Assembly: GCF_000799465.1 (NCBI RefSeq)
Contig: NZ_JUGU01000001.1
Span: forward strand, 3,678,501-3,742,500
DNA length: 64,000 bases
Source of the DNA: Psychroserpens sp. Hel_I_66
GTDB lineage: Bacteria; Bacteroidota; Bacteroidia; Flavobacteriales; Flavobacteriaceae
Direction of reading: 5' to 3'
Within the stretch, counting starts at the first letter, position 1. Each line of letters opens with the position of its first letter. Made by a program: the position numbers and the translations under genes. Below, piece by piece: positions 16,600 through 26,585 of this stretch. The notes under the pieces were generated by a model. It searched no databases. It was given only the letters and a program-made list of their open reading frames with translations, and was not told the origin of the DNA.

Positions 16600-17889
16600 A
16601 TGGATTTTAGCATCATAATCATTATTGTAATGTTATTGCTTTCGGCTTTTTTCTCCGGAATGGAAATCGCTTATGTCTCCTCAAACAAAATCCACATAGA
16701 AATTGAGAAAAAACAAGGCGATTTTCTAGCTAATATCTTAACGAGACTTACTGCAAAACCGTCCAAATTTATAGCCACAATGCTAATTGGCAACAATATA
16801 GCTTTGGTAATTTATGGTTTTGTAATGGGAGATGTGTTGGTAAGTTGGTTTCAATCTATGCTGCCCTCAAATTATACGATAATAACGTATTTATTAAGCG
16901 ATTTGAGTTTGCTTACCCAAACCATTATCTCAACGATAATTATATTATTTACTGCGGAATTTCTACCAAAGGTATTCTTTCAAATCTATGCCAATTCATT
17001 CTTAAAGATCTTTGCTTTCCCAGCGTATATGTTCTATTTGCTGTTTTGGTTCTTGTCCTATTTTATAATTACCATTTCAGATATTATCTTGAAACGTTTT
17101 TTTAAAACTGAAGGTGACGACGTGCAACTGGCCATGACTAAAGTTGAGCTTGGAAACTATATTAGTGAGCAAATGGAATCTGTTGAAGAGCACGACGAGG
17201 TAGATAGCGAAATACAGATTTTTCAGAATGCGCTAGAATTTTCCGAAGTAAAAGCTCGTGAAGTTATGATACCGCGAACAGAGATTACTGCTGTAGAAGT
17301 AAAAAATTCCATAGAAAATGTAAGTGCTATTTTTATTGAATCTGGTTTATCAAAAATTCTAGTTTACAAAGAAAGTATAGACGATATTTTAGGCTACGTA
17401 CATTCATTTGAGCTCTTTAAAAAGCCAACATCAATTAAATCTATAGTGATGCCAGTGGTATATGTGCCAGCTACTATGTTGGTCAAGGATGTGCTAAATA
17501 TTTTGACTAAAAAGCGGAAAAGTATGGCTGTTGTTATTGATGAGTATGGAGGTACAGCAGGAATTATGACCATTGAGGATATTGTTGAAGAGCTTGTTGG
17601 GGAGATTGAGGATGAGCACGATAGCGTAGCTTTAATTGAAGAAAAATTAGAAATTAATAAGTATAAGTTTTCTGCAAGATTAGAGGTTGACTACCTAAAC
17701 GAAACTTATAAACTCAATTTGCCAGATGGCGAAAATTATGAGACTTTAGGTGGTCTTATTGTTGACGAAACAGAGCAAATCCCACAGGTAAACGATCAAA
17801 TTATTATTGGAAATATAAAATTCACAATACTAGAAGTGTCTTCTACAAAAATAGATGTTGTGATCCTACAGGTTATTGATTTAGATTAA
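16600..17889 (+). CDS. CNNM/CBS/CorC-HlyC domain membrane protein
   Basis: A 429-residue inner-membrane protein: DUF21/CNNM transmembrane region (residues about 1-180, four helices with FFSGMEIAYVSSNKIHIE at the front), two CBS domains (about 200-330, with MIPRTEITAVEV and AVVIDEYGGTAGIMTIEDIVEELVGEI), and a C-terminal CorC/HlyC FAD-like domain (LPDGENYETLGGLIV). Family members act in magnesium or cobalt transport; the old name hemolysin is misleading. Related to gliding protein GldE, but the typical gldD partner is not next to it, so I do not use that name. Confidence 0.85.
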   Translation: MDFSIIIIIVMLLLSAFFSGMEIAYVSSNKIHIEIEKKQGDFLANILTRLTAKPSKFIATMLIGNNIALVIYGFVMGDVLVSWFQSMLPSNYTIITYLLSDLSLLTQTIISTIIILFTAEFLPKVFFQIYANSFLKIFAFPAYMFYLLFWFLSYFIITISDIILKRFFKTEGDDVQLAMTKVELGNYISEQMESVEEHDEVDSEIQIFQNALEFSEVKAREVMIPRTEITAVEVKNSIENVSAIFIESGLSKILVYKESIDDILGYVHSFELFKKPTSIKSIVMPVVYVPATMLVKDVLNILTKKRKSMAVVIDEYGGTAGIMTIEDIVEELVGEIEDEHDSVALIEEKLEINKYKFSARLEVDYLNETYKLNLPDGENYETLGGLIVDETEQIPQVNDQIIIGNIKFTILEVSSTKIDVVILQVIDLD

Positions 17890-18060
17890 ACCTAGTTATT
17901 GAGTGACTGGTAGTGTTTGATCTACGGTCACATTTCTCGCTTTTAATACACATTCGATGAAACCCATTAAAATTCGGTAATAAAAACATACATCTACTTT
18001 TATTATTTGATAGAAAATGGTATTTTCGCCCACTTATTATTCGATAAATTATACAATATA

Positions 18061-20220
18061 ATGGCAGTTTTAAATAAAATTAGACAACGCTCACTTTTTT
18101 TGATCTTCATCATCGCGATGGCGTTATTTGCATTTGTACTTACAGATCTTTTTAGAAATAGTGATGCTCTGTTTGGAGCTTCACAAGATGTCGTTGCTAC
18201 TGTAAATGGTAAAAACATCAATAGAGAGGAGTTTATGTCTAGGGTAGAAAGCATGCAGAGGCAGTTAGGCCCAAATGCGACTTCTACACAGGCAATGAAT
18301 AGAGTTTATGATCAAGAAGTGCGTCGTGAGGTCATGAATACTCAGTTTGACGAACTAGGTCTTACTGTTGAGCAAGACCAAATGAAAGATTTATTGGAAC
18401 AAAGTTTTTCATCATATCCAGAATTTCAAAATGAAGCTGGGCTTTTTGATGAAAACAAATTAACAGAGTTTGTGGCAAACTTAAAAGCGATATACCCTGA
18501 ACCTGCTGTTTTAGGTAACTTTCAGTTGACTTATGATGATTGGGTTAATAATGAAAAATCTATTGCTGTAGGTGCTCAAGAGAGAGCATATTATAATATG
18601 GTTAAAGCTGGAGTTAATGCAACATTGAATGAAGGTGAGGTTGATTATTTCTTAGAAAATTCTACTAGAGACATTAGATACATACAAATACCTTACTCTA
18701 CTATAAACGATAGTTTGGTAGAAGTTACTAAAGGGGATATTAAGGATTATATTAACAATAATAAAAAGAAATTTGAGGTAGACGCATCTCGTGATATTGT
18801 TTATGTTGAATTTAAAGAAGAGCCAAGTTTAGATGATGAAAATAATCTAAAAAGCGATTTTGACAGTTTCATAAACGGTAAAGCTGTTTTTGAAAATGGT
18901 AAAAATGATACCATCAGAGCGTTTAGAAATGTGAAAGCTTCAGACTTAGAAACATATGTGAGCTATACAGCAGCTTCAGATCAGCCTTATGTAAACGATT
19001 TCGTAAAGAAATCAGCTTTACCAGCAGTAGTTGCAGACACGTTGTATAATCTAAATGTAGGAGACGTATATGGTCCGTATAAAGACGGGAATACGATGAA
19101 ATTGACTAGAATGGTGGCTACAAAACAAATGCCAGATTCAGCTAAAGTACGTCATATATTGATTCCTCATATTGGAGCTTCCAGTGCAGGTGCAGATGTT
19201 ACAAAGACAGTTGAACAGGCTAAAAAGACTGCAGATAGCGCATTGGCAATAGTAAAAGCAAATCGTTCTAAATTTCCAGAATTAGTGACTGCATTGTCAT
19301 CAGATCAAGGGAGTGTTGATAAAGGCGGTGTTTATGATTTTCATCCAAGTACACAAATGGTTAAGCCATTTAGTGAATATGAATTTAGTAACAATGTTGG
19401 GGATATTGGTGTTGTTAAAACACAATTTGGTTTCCATGTTATTGAAATATTAGATCAAAAAGGATCTTCAAAAGCGGTAAAAGTTGCAACAATTTCAAGA
19501 ACTATTGAACCATCAACAGAAACCATAGATAATGTATTTACTGAAGCTTCAAAATTTGAGCTCGCTATACAGGACGGTGATTTTCAAGAGGCAGCTAAGG
19601 AGCGTAATCTTACAGTTAAACCAGTAAACGGAATTAAAGTTTTAGACGAACAAATTCCAGGTTTAGCAAGCCAAAGACCTTTAGTGCGTTGGGCTTTTGA
19701 AGATGGAACTAAAGTTGGAGACTTCAAGCGTTTTACAATTCCTGGCGGAGGCTATGTTGTGGCTCAAGTAACCAAAATCAGTGAAAAAGGAACTATGGAT
19801 CCTGAAACTGCATCAGCTTCAGTATTAAGTGATATAAGAAAAGAGAAAAAAGCGAAAATGATTCGTGAAAAAGTCTCAGGCACAACAATTGATGAAGTTT
19901 CTAAAAACCAATCAAGACCAACAGGTAACTCGGTTGCTGTAAATATGAAAAACCCTACGCTAACAGGAGCTGGATTAGAGCCTAAAGTAGTTGGTGTGGC
20001 ATTTGGTTTAAATGAAGGTGAGACTTCTGGATTGATTGATGGCGATAGAGGTGTATTTATGGTATCGGTTTCTAACGTTCAAGAAGCAACAAAACTTGAT
20101 AACTATCAATCTATTGCTAACCGTTTAAGTACCGCTCGTTCAAGTGCAGCGCAAACTAAAGTGTATAACGCTTTAAAGGAAACTGCAGATATTGAAGATA
20201 ACAGAGCTAATTTCTATTAA
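18061..20220 (+). CDS. ppiD: SurA/PpiD-type peptidylprolyl isomerase
   Basis: A 719-residue inner-membrane-anchored periplasmic chaperone. One N-terminal transmembrane helix (SLFLIFIIAMALFAFVLTDLF) is followed by a SurA_N-like helical domain and a parvulin-type rotamase domain at about 350-450 (AKVRHILIPHI...GGVYDFHPSTQMVKPFSEYEF...TQFGFHVIEIL). I choose the ATG at 18061 because it places MAVLNKIRQRS before the membrane helix, as in PpiD; earlier codons from TTG 18007 look untranslated. It helps outer-membrane proteins fold, fitting the envelope genes upstream. A strong terminator follows. Confidence 0.88.
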   Translation: MAVLNKIRQRSLFLIFIIAMALFAFVLTDLFRNSDALFGASQDVVATVNGKNINREEFMSRVESMQRQLGPNATSTQAMNRVYDQEVRREVMNTQFDELGLTVEQDQMKDLLEQSFSSYPEFQNEAGLFDENKLTEFVANLKAIYPEPAVLGNFQLTYDDWVNNEKSIAVGAQERAYYNMVKAGVNATLNEGEVDYFLENSTRDIRYIQIPYSTINDSLVEVTKGDIKDYINNNKKKFEVDASRDIVYVEFKEEPSLDDENNLKSDFDSFINGKAVFENGKNDTIRAFRNVKASDLETYVSYTAASDQPYVNDFVKKSALPAVVADTLYNLNVGDVYGPYKDGNTMKLTRMVATKQMPDSAKVRHILIPHIGASSAGADVTKTVEQAKKTADSALAIVKANRSKFPELVTALSSDQGSVDKGGVYDFHPSTQMVKPFSEYEFSNNVGDIGVVKTQFGFHVIEILDQKGSSKAVKVATISRTIEPSTETIDNVFTEASKFELAIQDGDFQEAAKERNLTVKPVNGIKVLDEQIPGLASQRPLVRWAFEDGTKVGDFKRFTIPGGGYVVAQVTKISEKGTMDPETASASVLSDIRKEKKAKMIREKVSGTTIDEVSKNQSRPTGNSVAVNMKNPTLTGAGLEPKVVGVAFGLNEGETSGLIDGDRGVFMVSVSNVQEATKLDNYQSIANRLSTARSSAAQTKVYNALKETADIEDNRANFY

Positions 20221-20240
20221 GATTTAGCAACACATTATAA

Positions 20241-20275
20241 TTAAAAAAGCTTCGCAAATTGCGAAGCTTTTTTAA
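20241..20275. terminator. Bidirectional terminator between ppiD and the GHMP kinase gene
   Basis: A 16-bp perfect inverted repeat, TTAAAAAAGCTTCGCA / TGCGAAGCTTTTTTAA, with a three-base loop and T-runs in both directions. It serves the two convergent genes and overlaps the stop codon of the GHMP kinase gene. Confidence 0.9.
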
Positions 20276-21186
20276 TTTTTGACCATTTTAGAAAAAGTTA
20301 AAATGGTATGGTATCCTTTAGATTTAAAATATGTAGTAGGGTCATCTTCGCTAGCTATCATAACAAAATCTCCTCCCCAAGCACCAAGACTTTTTATACT
20401 ACCTTTAAAATCGCTAAAAAGCATTTTTTTAACTGGTTTCTGTTTTATTACTTCGGAAATGAGTAATTCATGTTGATCCATCAACTTCTGGAAATCAATT
20501 AGCGATTCACATTCAATCATACAATCTGTGATATTATTTATTTCAGAAATTGTAGAACTTAAATCCGATGTATTTAAGCGATACTGTTTAATCCCATCGC
20601 GACTGTTCTGCTTTTGGTTTAAATGAACAAAATAAATATGGTCTTTAAAAACAGGACTAAAATCTACAGTATTTATAATTTGTTCATTACCCTTTAACTG
20701 AAATGTCAAGCTCTTTAGGGCTCTGGCGCAAGCAATATCATAACCGCTACCACCAAAAGTAGCCTCAAGTAATTGATATGGATTTATTTTAGCCCAACTC
20801 GCAACATTTGATATTAAAGTGGACGATGTACCAAGTCCCCAGTTTTTCGGGAAACTTAATTTTGTAGTAATAGTATATCCATCTAAATCAGCCAAAAATG
20901 TTGAATTAAGTTGCTTTGCTGTATTTAAGATTTGCAATAACCGATTTGAAACTGGATCGTCATTCTTATCTTGTTTCAGAATCTCATTATTTTGCAAACC
21001 AAATTCACTTTCAAACCAAACATTTTGAAGTTCATCAAAGCTGGTCCATTTTAATTTGCCAATTTCTCCTTTTTCAATCTGTAATGATTGCCCATAATTT
21101 GAGGGTACAGCTAAAGCCTTTGCGCCATCAAGCACAACATATTCTGCAGTTAATAATAATTTTCCTTGACCGTAGAAACTTTTCAT
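20272..21186 (-). CDS. GYDIA-family GHMP kinase (mevalonate-pathway context)
   Basis: A 304-residue GHMP-superfamily small-molecule kinase. The glycine-rich ATP loop is PKNWGLGTSSTLISNVASWA, and the diagnostic GGSGYDIACARA gives the family its name. The start FYGQGKLLLTAEYVVLDGAKALAVP matches mevalonate/phosphomevalonate kinase folds. It begins one base after the end of the HMG-CoA reductase gene, so it very likely works in the same mevalonate route to isoprenoids. The exact substrate (mevalonate or a phosphorylated form) cannot be told from sequence. Confidence 0.85.
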   Translation of the reverse strand: MKSFYGQGKLLLTAEYVVLDGAKALAVPSNYGQSLQIEKGEIGKLKWTSFDELQNVWFESEFGLQNNEILKQDKNDDPVSNRLLQILNTAKQLNSTFLADLDGYTITTKLSFPKNWGLGTSSTLISNVASWAKINPYQLLEATFGGSGYDIACARALKSLTFQLKGNEQIINTVDFSPVFKDHIYFVHLNQKQNSRDGIKQYRLNTSDLSSTISEINNITDCMIECESLIDFQKLMDQHELLISEVIKQKPVKKMLFSDFKGSIKSLGAWGGDFVMIASEDDPTTYFKSKGYHTILTFSKMVKN

Positions 21187-22503
21187 TTATTGTCTCAGTT
21201 TTTCAATTTCTTCAACAACCGAACTATGAGTTACAGTATGTGTTTTAAAATGCTCAATAAGTGTAACTTTTTCTTCATGAGTGGCCTCAAACTGATTTAG
21301 AATATTCATCAAGTGCATTTTCATGTGTCCCTCTTGAATTCCTGTTGTAGTTAAAGAACGAAGCGCTGCGAAATTTTGGGCAAGACCAGCTACAGCGACA
21401 ATTTGCATTAATTCTTTAGCAGTAGGCTCTCCAAGTAATTCTAAAGCCCATTTAACGAGTGGGTGTAATTTTGTTAATCCGCCAACGGTGCCAAGCGCCA
21501 ATGGTATTTCCATCCAAAATGTAAAGATGCCATTTTCAACTTTGGCGTGTGTGAGACTTGAGTATTGTCCGTTTTTAGATGCATAAGCATGAACTCCAGC
21601 TTCAACCGCTCTAAAATCGTTTCCGGTTGCTAAAACTACAGCATCAATACCGTTCATGATACCTTTGTTATGTGTTACAGCTCTGTAGGGTTCAACTTCG
21701 GCAATGTTGACTGCTTGCACAAATTTATGGGCAAACTCTTCTGCGTTGGTAGTTTTCTTTTCGCTTAATTCTTGAACTTTACAGCTAACTTCTGCACGAA
21801 CAAGACAATTAGGGACGTAATTTGAAAGAATAGACATAATGACTTGAATGTCTTTTTCTTCCGAAGAAAATAAGTTATGATCAAATGCTTCCTCTTTGAG
21901 CGTTTTAGCAAAATCCTCTAAACAGGAATTGATGAAATTGGCACCCATGGCATCCAGTGTTTCGAACGTTGCGTGCAATTGGTAGTAATTGTTGAGAAGT
22001 CTTGTTTTATTTTTTAGCTGAATATCTAAAATACCACCTCCACGCTTTTCCATATTTTTGGTGAGTGGTTTAGCGCTTTCAATCAATTTTGGTTTTAAGG
22101 TTTTGAAAAACTGTTCTAATTTGCTGCTTTCTCCTTTAAACATAAAATGTACTTGACCAATTTTTTCGGTAGCAATTACAGTGGTTTTGAATCCGCCACG
22201 ATCAAACCAGAATTTAGCAGCTTTACTTGCTGCAGCAACTACAGAGCTTTCTTCTATGGCCATTGGGATGGCATAAACCTTATCATTGATTAAAAAATTT
22301 GGCGCAATGCCTAAGGGTAAATAGTAGTTTGTGAGTGTATTTTCAATAAACTCGTCGTGAAGTTGCTGCAGTTTTTTATCGCTATTCCAATATTGTTTGA
22401 GAATGTCTTTTGCCGATTGAGAGTTGGTAAAATAAGTGGTGGTAAGCCAATCAATTTTTTCTGATTTTGTTAGTTTGGAGAAACCCGAAATGGTTTTATT
22501 CAT
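21187..22503 (-). CDS. Hydroxymethylglutaryl-CoA reductase, class II
   Basis: A 438-residue class II ('degradative' type) HMG-CoA reductase, interconverting HMG-CoA and mevalonate with NAD(P)H. Motifs include PMAIEESSVVAAASKAAKFW (catalytic Glu), DAMGANFINSCLE (dimer/cofactor region), the TGNDFRAVEAGVHAYA segment, and EGHMKMHLMN with the catalytic His. It has the length of bacterial class II enzymes. Although the class name says degradative, in Flavobacteriaceae it normally works in isoprenoid synthesis; the GHMP kinase joined to its end supports that. Confidence 0.92.
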   Translation of the reverse strand: MNKTISGFSKLTKSEKIDWLTTTYFTNSQSAKDILKQYWNSDKKLQQLHDEFIENTLTNYYLPLGIAPNFLINDKVYAIPMAIEESSVVAAASKAAKFWFDRGGFKTTVIATEKIGQVHFMFKGESSKLEQFFKTLKPKLIESAKPLTKNMEKRGGGILDIQLKNKTRLLNNYYQLHATFETLDAMGANFINSCLEDFAKTLKEEAFDHNLFSSEEKDIQVIMSILSNYVPNCLVRAEVSCKVQELSEKKTTNAEEFAHKFVQAVNIAEVEPYRAVTHNKGIMNGIDAVVLATGNDFRAVEAGVHAYASKNGQYSSLTHAKVENGIFTFWMEIPLALGTVGGLTKLHPLVKWALELLGEPTAKELMQIVAVAGLAQNFAALRSLTTTGIQEGHMKMHLMNILNQFEATHEEKVTLIEHFKTHTVTHSSVVEEIEKLRQ

Positions 22504-22680
22504 CTGCTATAGTTTAAGATTGGACACCAAAATATAGTGCCTATTTCAAAACACAAAGATACTACTCTTGGTATTATTATTGATGCCTCACCATATTATT
22601 GAGCATTTAACCGACAATAGTTAGTGTTTTTTGCATTATTTTTAGTAAACTTGACATTATTTTATCAAAAAAATAACTAC

Positions 22681-24876
22681 ATGAAAATATTAAAATCCTT
22701 TGCATTTCTTGCATTATTTGTAACCACCTTAACATCAGCACAAAATAAGGAAATTACACTTGAAGACATATGGAACGGTACCTTTAGAACCGAACGAATG
22801 GATGCTTTGCACTCTATGGACAATGGGCAGCAGTATTCGGTTTTAAATTATGAAAACAGAACATCCCAAATAGATATCTATGATTATAAAACATTAAGCA
22901 AAGTCAATACTCTTGTAAATTCTAGCGATATCAGTGATATCGATTATTTTACAGATTATACGTTTAGCGATGATGAAACAAAGGTGTTGTTGGCGACTAA
23001 TGTAGAGTCCATTTTTAGACGCTCAACATTAGGTAAATATTATGTGTATGATACAAAAACGAAGACAACGACTTTAGTTTCCGAAGAAAAAATACAGGAA
23101 CCTACATTTTCTCCCAACGGAACAAAGATTGCTTACGGTCTAAACAATAATTTGTATGTAAAAGATTTAGCTTCTGGAAACACGAGTCAAATTACTATTG
23201 ACGGTAAAAAGAATGAGATTATTAATGGAATTACAGACTGGGTTTATGAGGAAGAATTTAGTTTCGTAAGAGCTTTTGAATGGAATGCAGATGGAACAAA
23301 AATTGCTTTTATTCGTTTTGATGAAACTAAAGTGCCAGAATTTTCAATGGATGTTTATGGGCAGCAATTATACCAAACACAGCAGGTTTTTAAGTATCCA
23401 AAAGCGGGAGAAGTAAATTCCAAAGTGTCATTGCATATCTACGATTTGGCTAACAAAAACACACAGGAAGTAAAACTTGAAAAAGCTTACAGTGATTTTT
23501 ATATTCCGAGAATTAAATGGACTAATGATGCCAATGTGTTAAGTGCGCAATACATGAACAGACATCAAAATGAGCTCGATTTATGGATGATCAATGCGGA
23601 AACTTTAAGCGGAAATTTAGTTTTAGCTGAAAAAGATAAGGCTTACATAGATGTCACTTTTAATTTGACATTTTTAAAAGATAATAGCTTTATCTGGACA
23701 AGTGAAACCAATGGGTGGAACCATATATTCCATTACGATAAAAACGGAAAACTAATAAGCCAAGTAACCTCTGGTGATTGGGAAGTGACCGATTACTACG
23801 GTTACAACCCAGAAACGAAACGCATTTTTTATCAATCAACCGAAGATGGATCAATCAACCGAAGTGTCTATTCTATTGGTCTTAACGGAAAGAAGAAAGA
23901 ACGTCTAACAAAAAATACGGGAACAAACTCAGCATCCTTTAGTGCAGACTTTACTTATTTTATCAATTCCTTCTCCAGTGCAACCACACCTCCAGAATAT
24001 ACTTTAAACGATTCAAAAACGGGAAATCTCGTAAAAAGTATAAAGGATAATAGTCAATTATCCGAAAAATTAGGGCAATATAAAACTTCAGAAAAAGAAT
24101 TTAGTACCATTAATGTTAATGGAAATGACTTAAATATGTGGATGATCAAACCAGCAGATTTTGATGACGATAAAACATATCCTTTATTTATGTATCAATA
24201 TTCTGGTCCAGGCTCACAAGAAGTGGCCAATACATGGAACAGCGCTAACGATTATTGGTACCAACATTTAGCTCAACAAGGATATATAGTTGCTTGTGTA
24301 GATGGTAGAGGTACAGGGTTTAAAGGTGCAGATTTTAAAAAAGTAACTCAAAACGAATTAGGAAAATACGAACTTGAAGATCAAATAGAAGCAGCAAAAC
24401 AATTAGCAAAACGATCTTATATTGATGAGAATAATATTGGTATTTGGGGTTGGAGCTATGGTGGTTACATGAGTAGTAATGCATTATTTAAAGGCAACGA
24501 TATCTTTTCTATGGCAATTGCAGTAGCACCAGTTACGAGCTGGAGATTTTATGATTCTATATATACGGAGCGTTATATGACAACTCCTCAGGAAAATGCA
24601 TCTGGGTATGATGAAAACTCACCAATTAACCATGTAGATAAATTAGAGGGCGATTTCTTGTTGATTCATGGTACAGGTGATGATAATGTTCATGTTCAAA
24701 ATACAATGCGCATGGTAGAAGCCTTGATTCAAGCCGATAAGCAATTTGAATGGATGATCTATCCAGATAAAAACCACGGTATCTACGGTGGAAACACAAG
24801 ATTACATCTCTACAAAAAAATGACAAATTTCATCCATGAGAATCTTGGAGAAGATAGAGAGATAGAAAAGAATTAA
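22681..24876 (+). CDS. Dipeptidyl peptidase IV (S9 family), secreted
   Basis: A 731-residue serine peptidase with a signal peptide (MKILKSFAFLALFVTTLTSA). The N-terminal beta-propeller (about 40-470) precedes an alpha/beta-hydrolase domain with the nucleophile in GIWGWSYGGYMS, the aspartate in HGTGDDNVHVQ and the histidine in PDKNHGIYGG. The propeller carries the DPPIV glutamate motif VYEEEFSFVRAFEW. It cleaves Xaa-Pro/Ala dipeptides from peptides in the periplasm. The two POT transporters that follow can import the products. I choose ATG 22681 so that the signal peptide starts the protein. Confidence 0.92.
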   Translation: MKILKSFAFLALFVTTLTSAQNKEITLEDIWNGTFRTERMDALHSMDNGQQYSVLNYENRTSQIDIYDYKTLSKVNTLVNSSDISDIDYFTDYTFSDDETKVLLATNVESIFRRSTLGKYYVYDTKTKTTTLVSEEKIQEPTFSPNGTKIAYGLNNNLYVKDLASGNTSQITIDGKKNEIINGITDWVYEEEFSFVRAFEWNADGTKIAFIRFDETKVPEFSMDVYGQQLYQTQQVFKYPKAGEVNSKVSLHIYDLANKNTQEVKLEKAYSDFYIPRIKWTNDANVLSAQYMNRHQNELDLWMINAETLSGNLVLAEKDKAYIDVTFNLTFLKDNSFIWTSETNGWNHIFHYDKNGKLISQVTSGDWEVTDYYGYNPETKRIFYQSTEDGSINRSVYSIGLNGKKKERLTKNTGTNSASFSADFTYFINSFSSATTPPEYTLNDSKTGNLVKSIKDNSQLSEKLGQYKTSEKEFSTINVNGNDLNMWMIKPADFDDDKTYPLFMYQYSGPGSQEVANTWNSANDYWYQHLAQQGYIVACVDGRGTGFKGADFKKVTQNELGKYELEDQIEAAKQLAKRSYIDENNIGIWGWSYGGYMSSNALFKGNDIFSMAIAVAPVTSWRFYDSIYTERYMTTPQENASGYDENSPINHVDKLEGDFLLIHGTGDDNVHVQNTMRMVEALIQADKQFEWMIYPDKNHGIYGGNTRLHLYKKMTNFIHENLGEDREIEKN

Positions 24877-24930
24877 GAGAAATTAGATATCAAATTTAAA
24901 GGATAAAATAACTAACTAATAAAAAAATTT

Positions 24931-26511
24931 ATGTCAGCGACAACACTTAAACCGCATCAAAAAGAACTTTGGGGACATCCAGTAGGTTTGTATGTTTTAT
25001 TCTTTACTGAAATGTGGGAACGTTTTTCCTATTACGGAATGCGTGCACTTTTAACTCTATATTTAGTAGAAAAAACAACTACTGATAATCCTGGCTTAGG
25101 TTGGTTAGATTCAGAATCTATAATGCTATATGGCTGGTACACAATGTTAGTTTATGTGATGTCCATTCCAGGTGGTATGATTGCAGATAAATATTTAGGT
25201 CAGAAAAAAGCAGTATTATATGGAGCATTGACTCTTGTTGCAGGACACGGTATTTTAGCGTTTGATGAAATGTGGGCCTTTTATACGGGATTAGCATTAA
25301 TTATTTTAGGTGTTGGACTTCTAAAGCCCAATATTTCAACAATGGTTGGTGGCTTGTACAAGCAAGGTGATATTCGAAGAGATAAAGGATTTAGTATTTT
25401 TTATATTGGTATTAATTTAGGGTCATTACTTGCAACTTTCATTGTTGGTTATGTTGGAGAAAAAATAGGATGGCACTATGGTTTTGGTCTTGCAGGTATT
25501 GCAATGTTACTTGGGTTGATTGTGTATCTCTACGGTCAAAAATACCTTGTAACCGTTGGTAATAAACCAACAGCAGAAGATAAAAGTAATGATGTTTCTA
25601 TAAGCAAATTAATAGGTGATTTAATGAAATCACCGGTTAATCTAGGGATTGTTTTAATCATCATAGCTTATGCTGTATATGCAGGATTTTCTTATGATGG
25701 AGTGGATAGCTGGGGCTATACTGCACTATATATATTTATTGCTGTAGTAGCAGGAATAATGATGATGATTTATAAAAATCTAGAAACACAAGTGTCAAAA
25801 GACCGTTACTTAGTATTATTACTTTCTTTTTTAATTGTAATTGTATTTTGGGGAGCATTTGAGCAAGCAGGAGGATTAATGAGTATTTATACCAAGACAA
25901 ATACAGATAGAATGTTATTTGGTTGGGAAATACCTGCGACTTGGTTTCAAGGATTGAACGCAGGTTTTATTATAATCTTTGCTACTTTAGTTGCAGGTTA
26001 TTGGGCTAAACGAAAGCTGAAAGGAAAAGAGGCGTCCTCTTTATTTAAAATGGCAGTTGGAACTATGATTATGGGTCTAGGTTTTGTGTTTATGATTTTT
26101 GCAGCAGCAGAATTTAATGCAGAAGGTAGCTCAGGAATGCAATGGTTAGTTTTAGCTTATTTGTTTCATACCATTGGTGAATTATGTTCATCACCAGTAG
26201 CCTTATCGTTTATTACAAAACTAGCTCCAGTTAAATATGCTTCTTTAATGATGGGTGTTTATTTCGCTGCGACAGGATTAGGAAATAAAGTAGCAGGAGT
26301 AATTGGCGAATCTGCCTCAGAGTTTGGAGAGTATGCTATATTTTCAGGAATTACAATATTTACAGTGGTTTTTGGGCTTTTAGTTATTTTACTTTTGAAA
26401 CCTCTAAAACGACTTACTCATGGCGCAGAAGATAATGAAAGGATAATGAACGAGAATGAGACATTTGAGCAAGAAAAATATGAACTAGGAGATCCTGAAA
26501 TTAAAGATTAA
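24931..26511 (+). CDS. POT/PTR2-family proton-dependent di/tripeptide transporter (first of two)
   Basis: A 526-residue inner-membrane symporter of the POT (PTR2) family. It has the hallmark ExxERFSYYG motif (FTEMWERFSYYGMRALL), the glycine-rich GGMIADKYLGQKK, and the conserved GLLKPNISTMVGGLY. About 12-14 membrane helices are apparent, including the YLFHTIGELCSSPVALSFI motif. It imports di- and tripeptides, fitting the upstream dipeptidyl peptidase. A terminator separates it from a second, longer paralogue. Confidence 0.93.
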   Translation: MSATTLKPHQKELWGHPVGLYVLFFTEMWERFSYYGMRALLTLYLVEKTTTDNPGLGWLDSESIMLYGWYTMLVYVMSIPGGMIADKYLGQKKAVLYGALTLVAGHGILAFDEMWAFYTGLALIILGVGLLKPNISTMVGGLYKQGDIRRDKGFSIFYIGINLGSLLATFIVGYVGEKIGWHYGFGLAGIAMLLGLIVYLYGQKYLVTVGNKPTAEDKSNDVSISKLIGDLMKSPVNLGIVLIIIAYAVYAGFSYDGVDSWGYTALYIFIAVVAGIMMMIYKNLETQVSKDRYLVLLLSFLIVIVFWGAFEQAGGLMSIYTKTNTDRMLFGWEIPATWFQGLNAGFIIIFATLVAGYWAKRKLKGKEASSLFKMAVGTMIMGLGFVFMIFAAAEFNAEGSSGMQWLVLAYLFHTIGELCSSPVALSFITKLAPVKYASLMMGVYFAATGLGNKVAGVIGESASEFGEYAIFSGITIFTVVFGLLVILLLKPLKRLTHGAEDNERIMNENETFEQEKYELGDPEIKD

Positions 26512-26529
26512 AGATAAAAAAACAACAAG

Positions 26530-26555
26530 CCCTTGCAAATTCAATTTTGTAAGGG
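26530..26555 (+). terminator. Terminator between the two peptide-transporter genes
   Basis: CCCTTGCAAA / TTTGTAAGGG with one G-T pair, followed by TTTTC. It lies 19 bases past the first POT gene and would lower or separate expression of the second. Confidence 0.7.
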
Positions 26556-26585
26556 TTTTCTATTTTCCAACTAAATTTATAATCT

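Noticed and set aside
18001..18030. Promoter with -7 box TATTTTCG before ppiD
   Set aside because: The box is one base off the TAnnTTTG consensus, and the only TTTG upstream lies about 11 bases away, too close for a -33 element.
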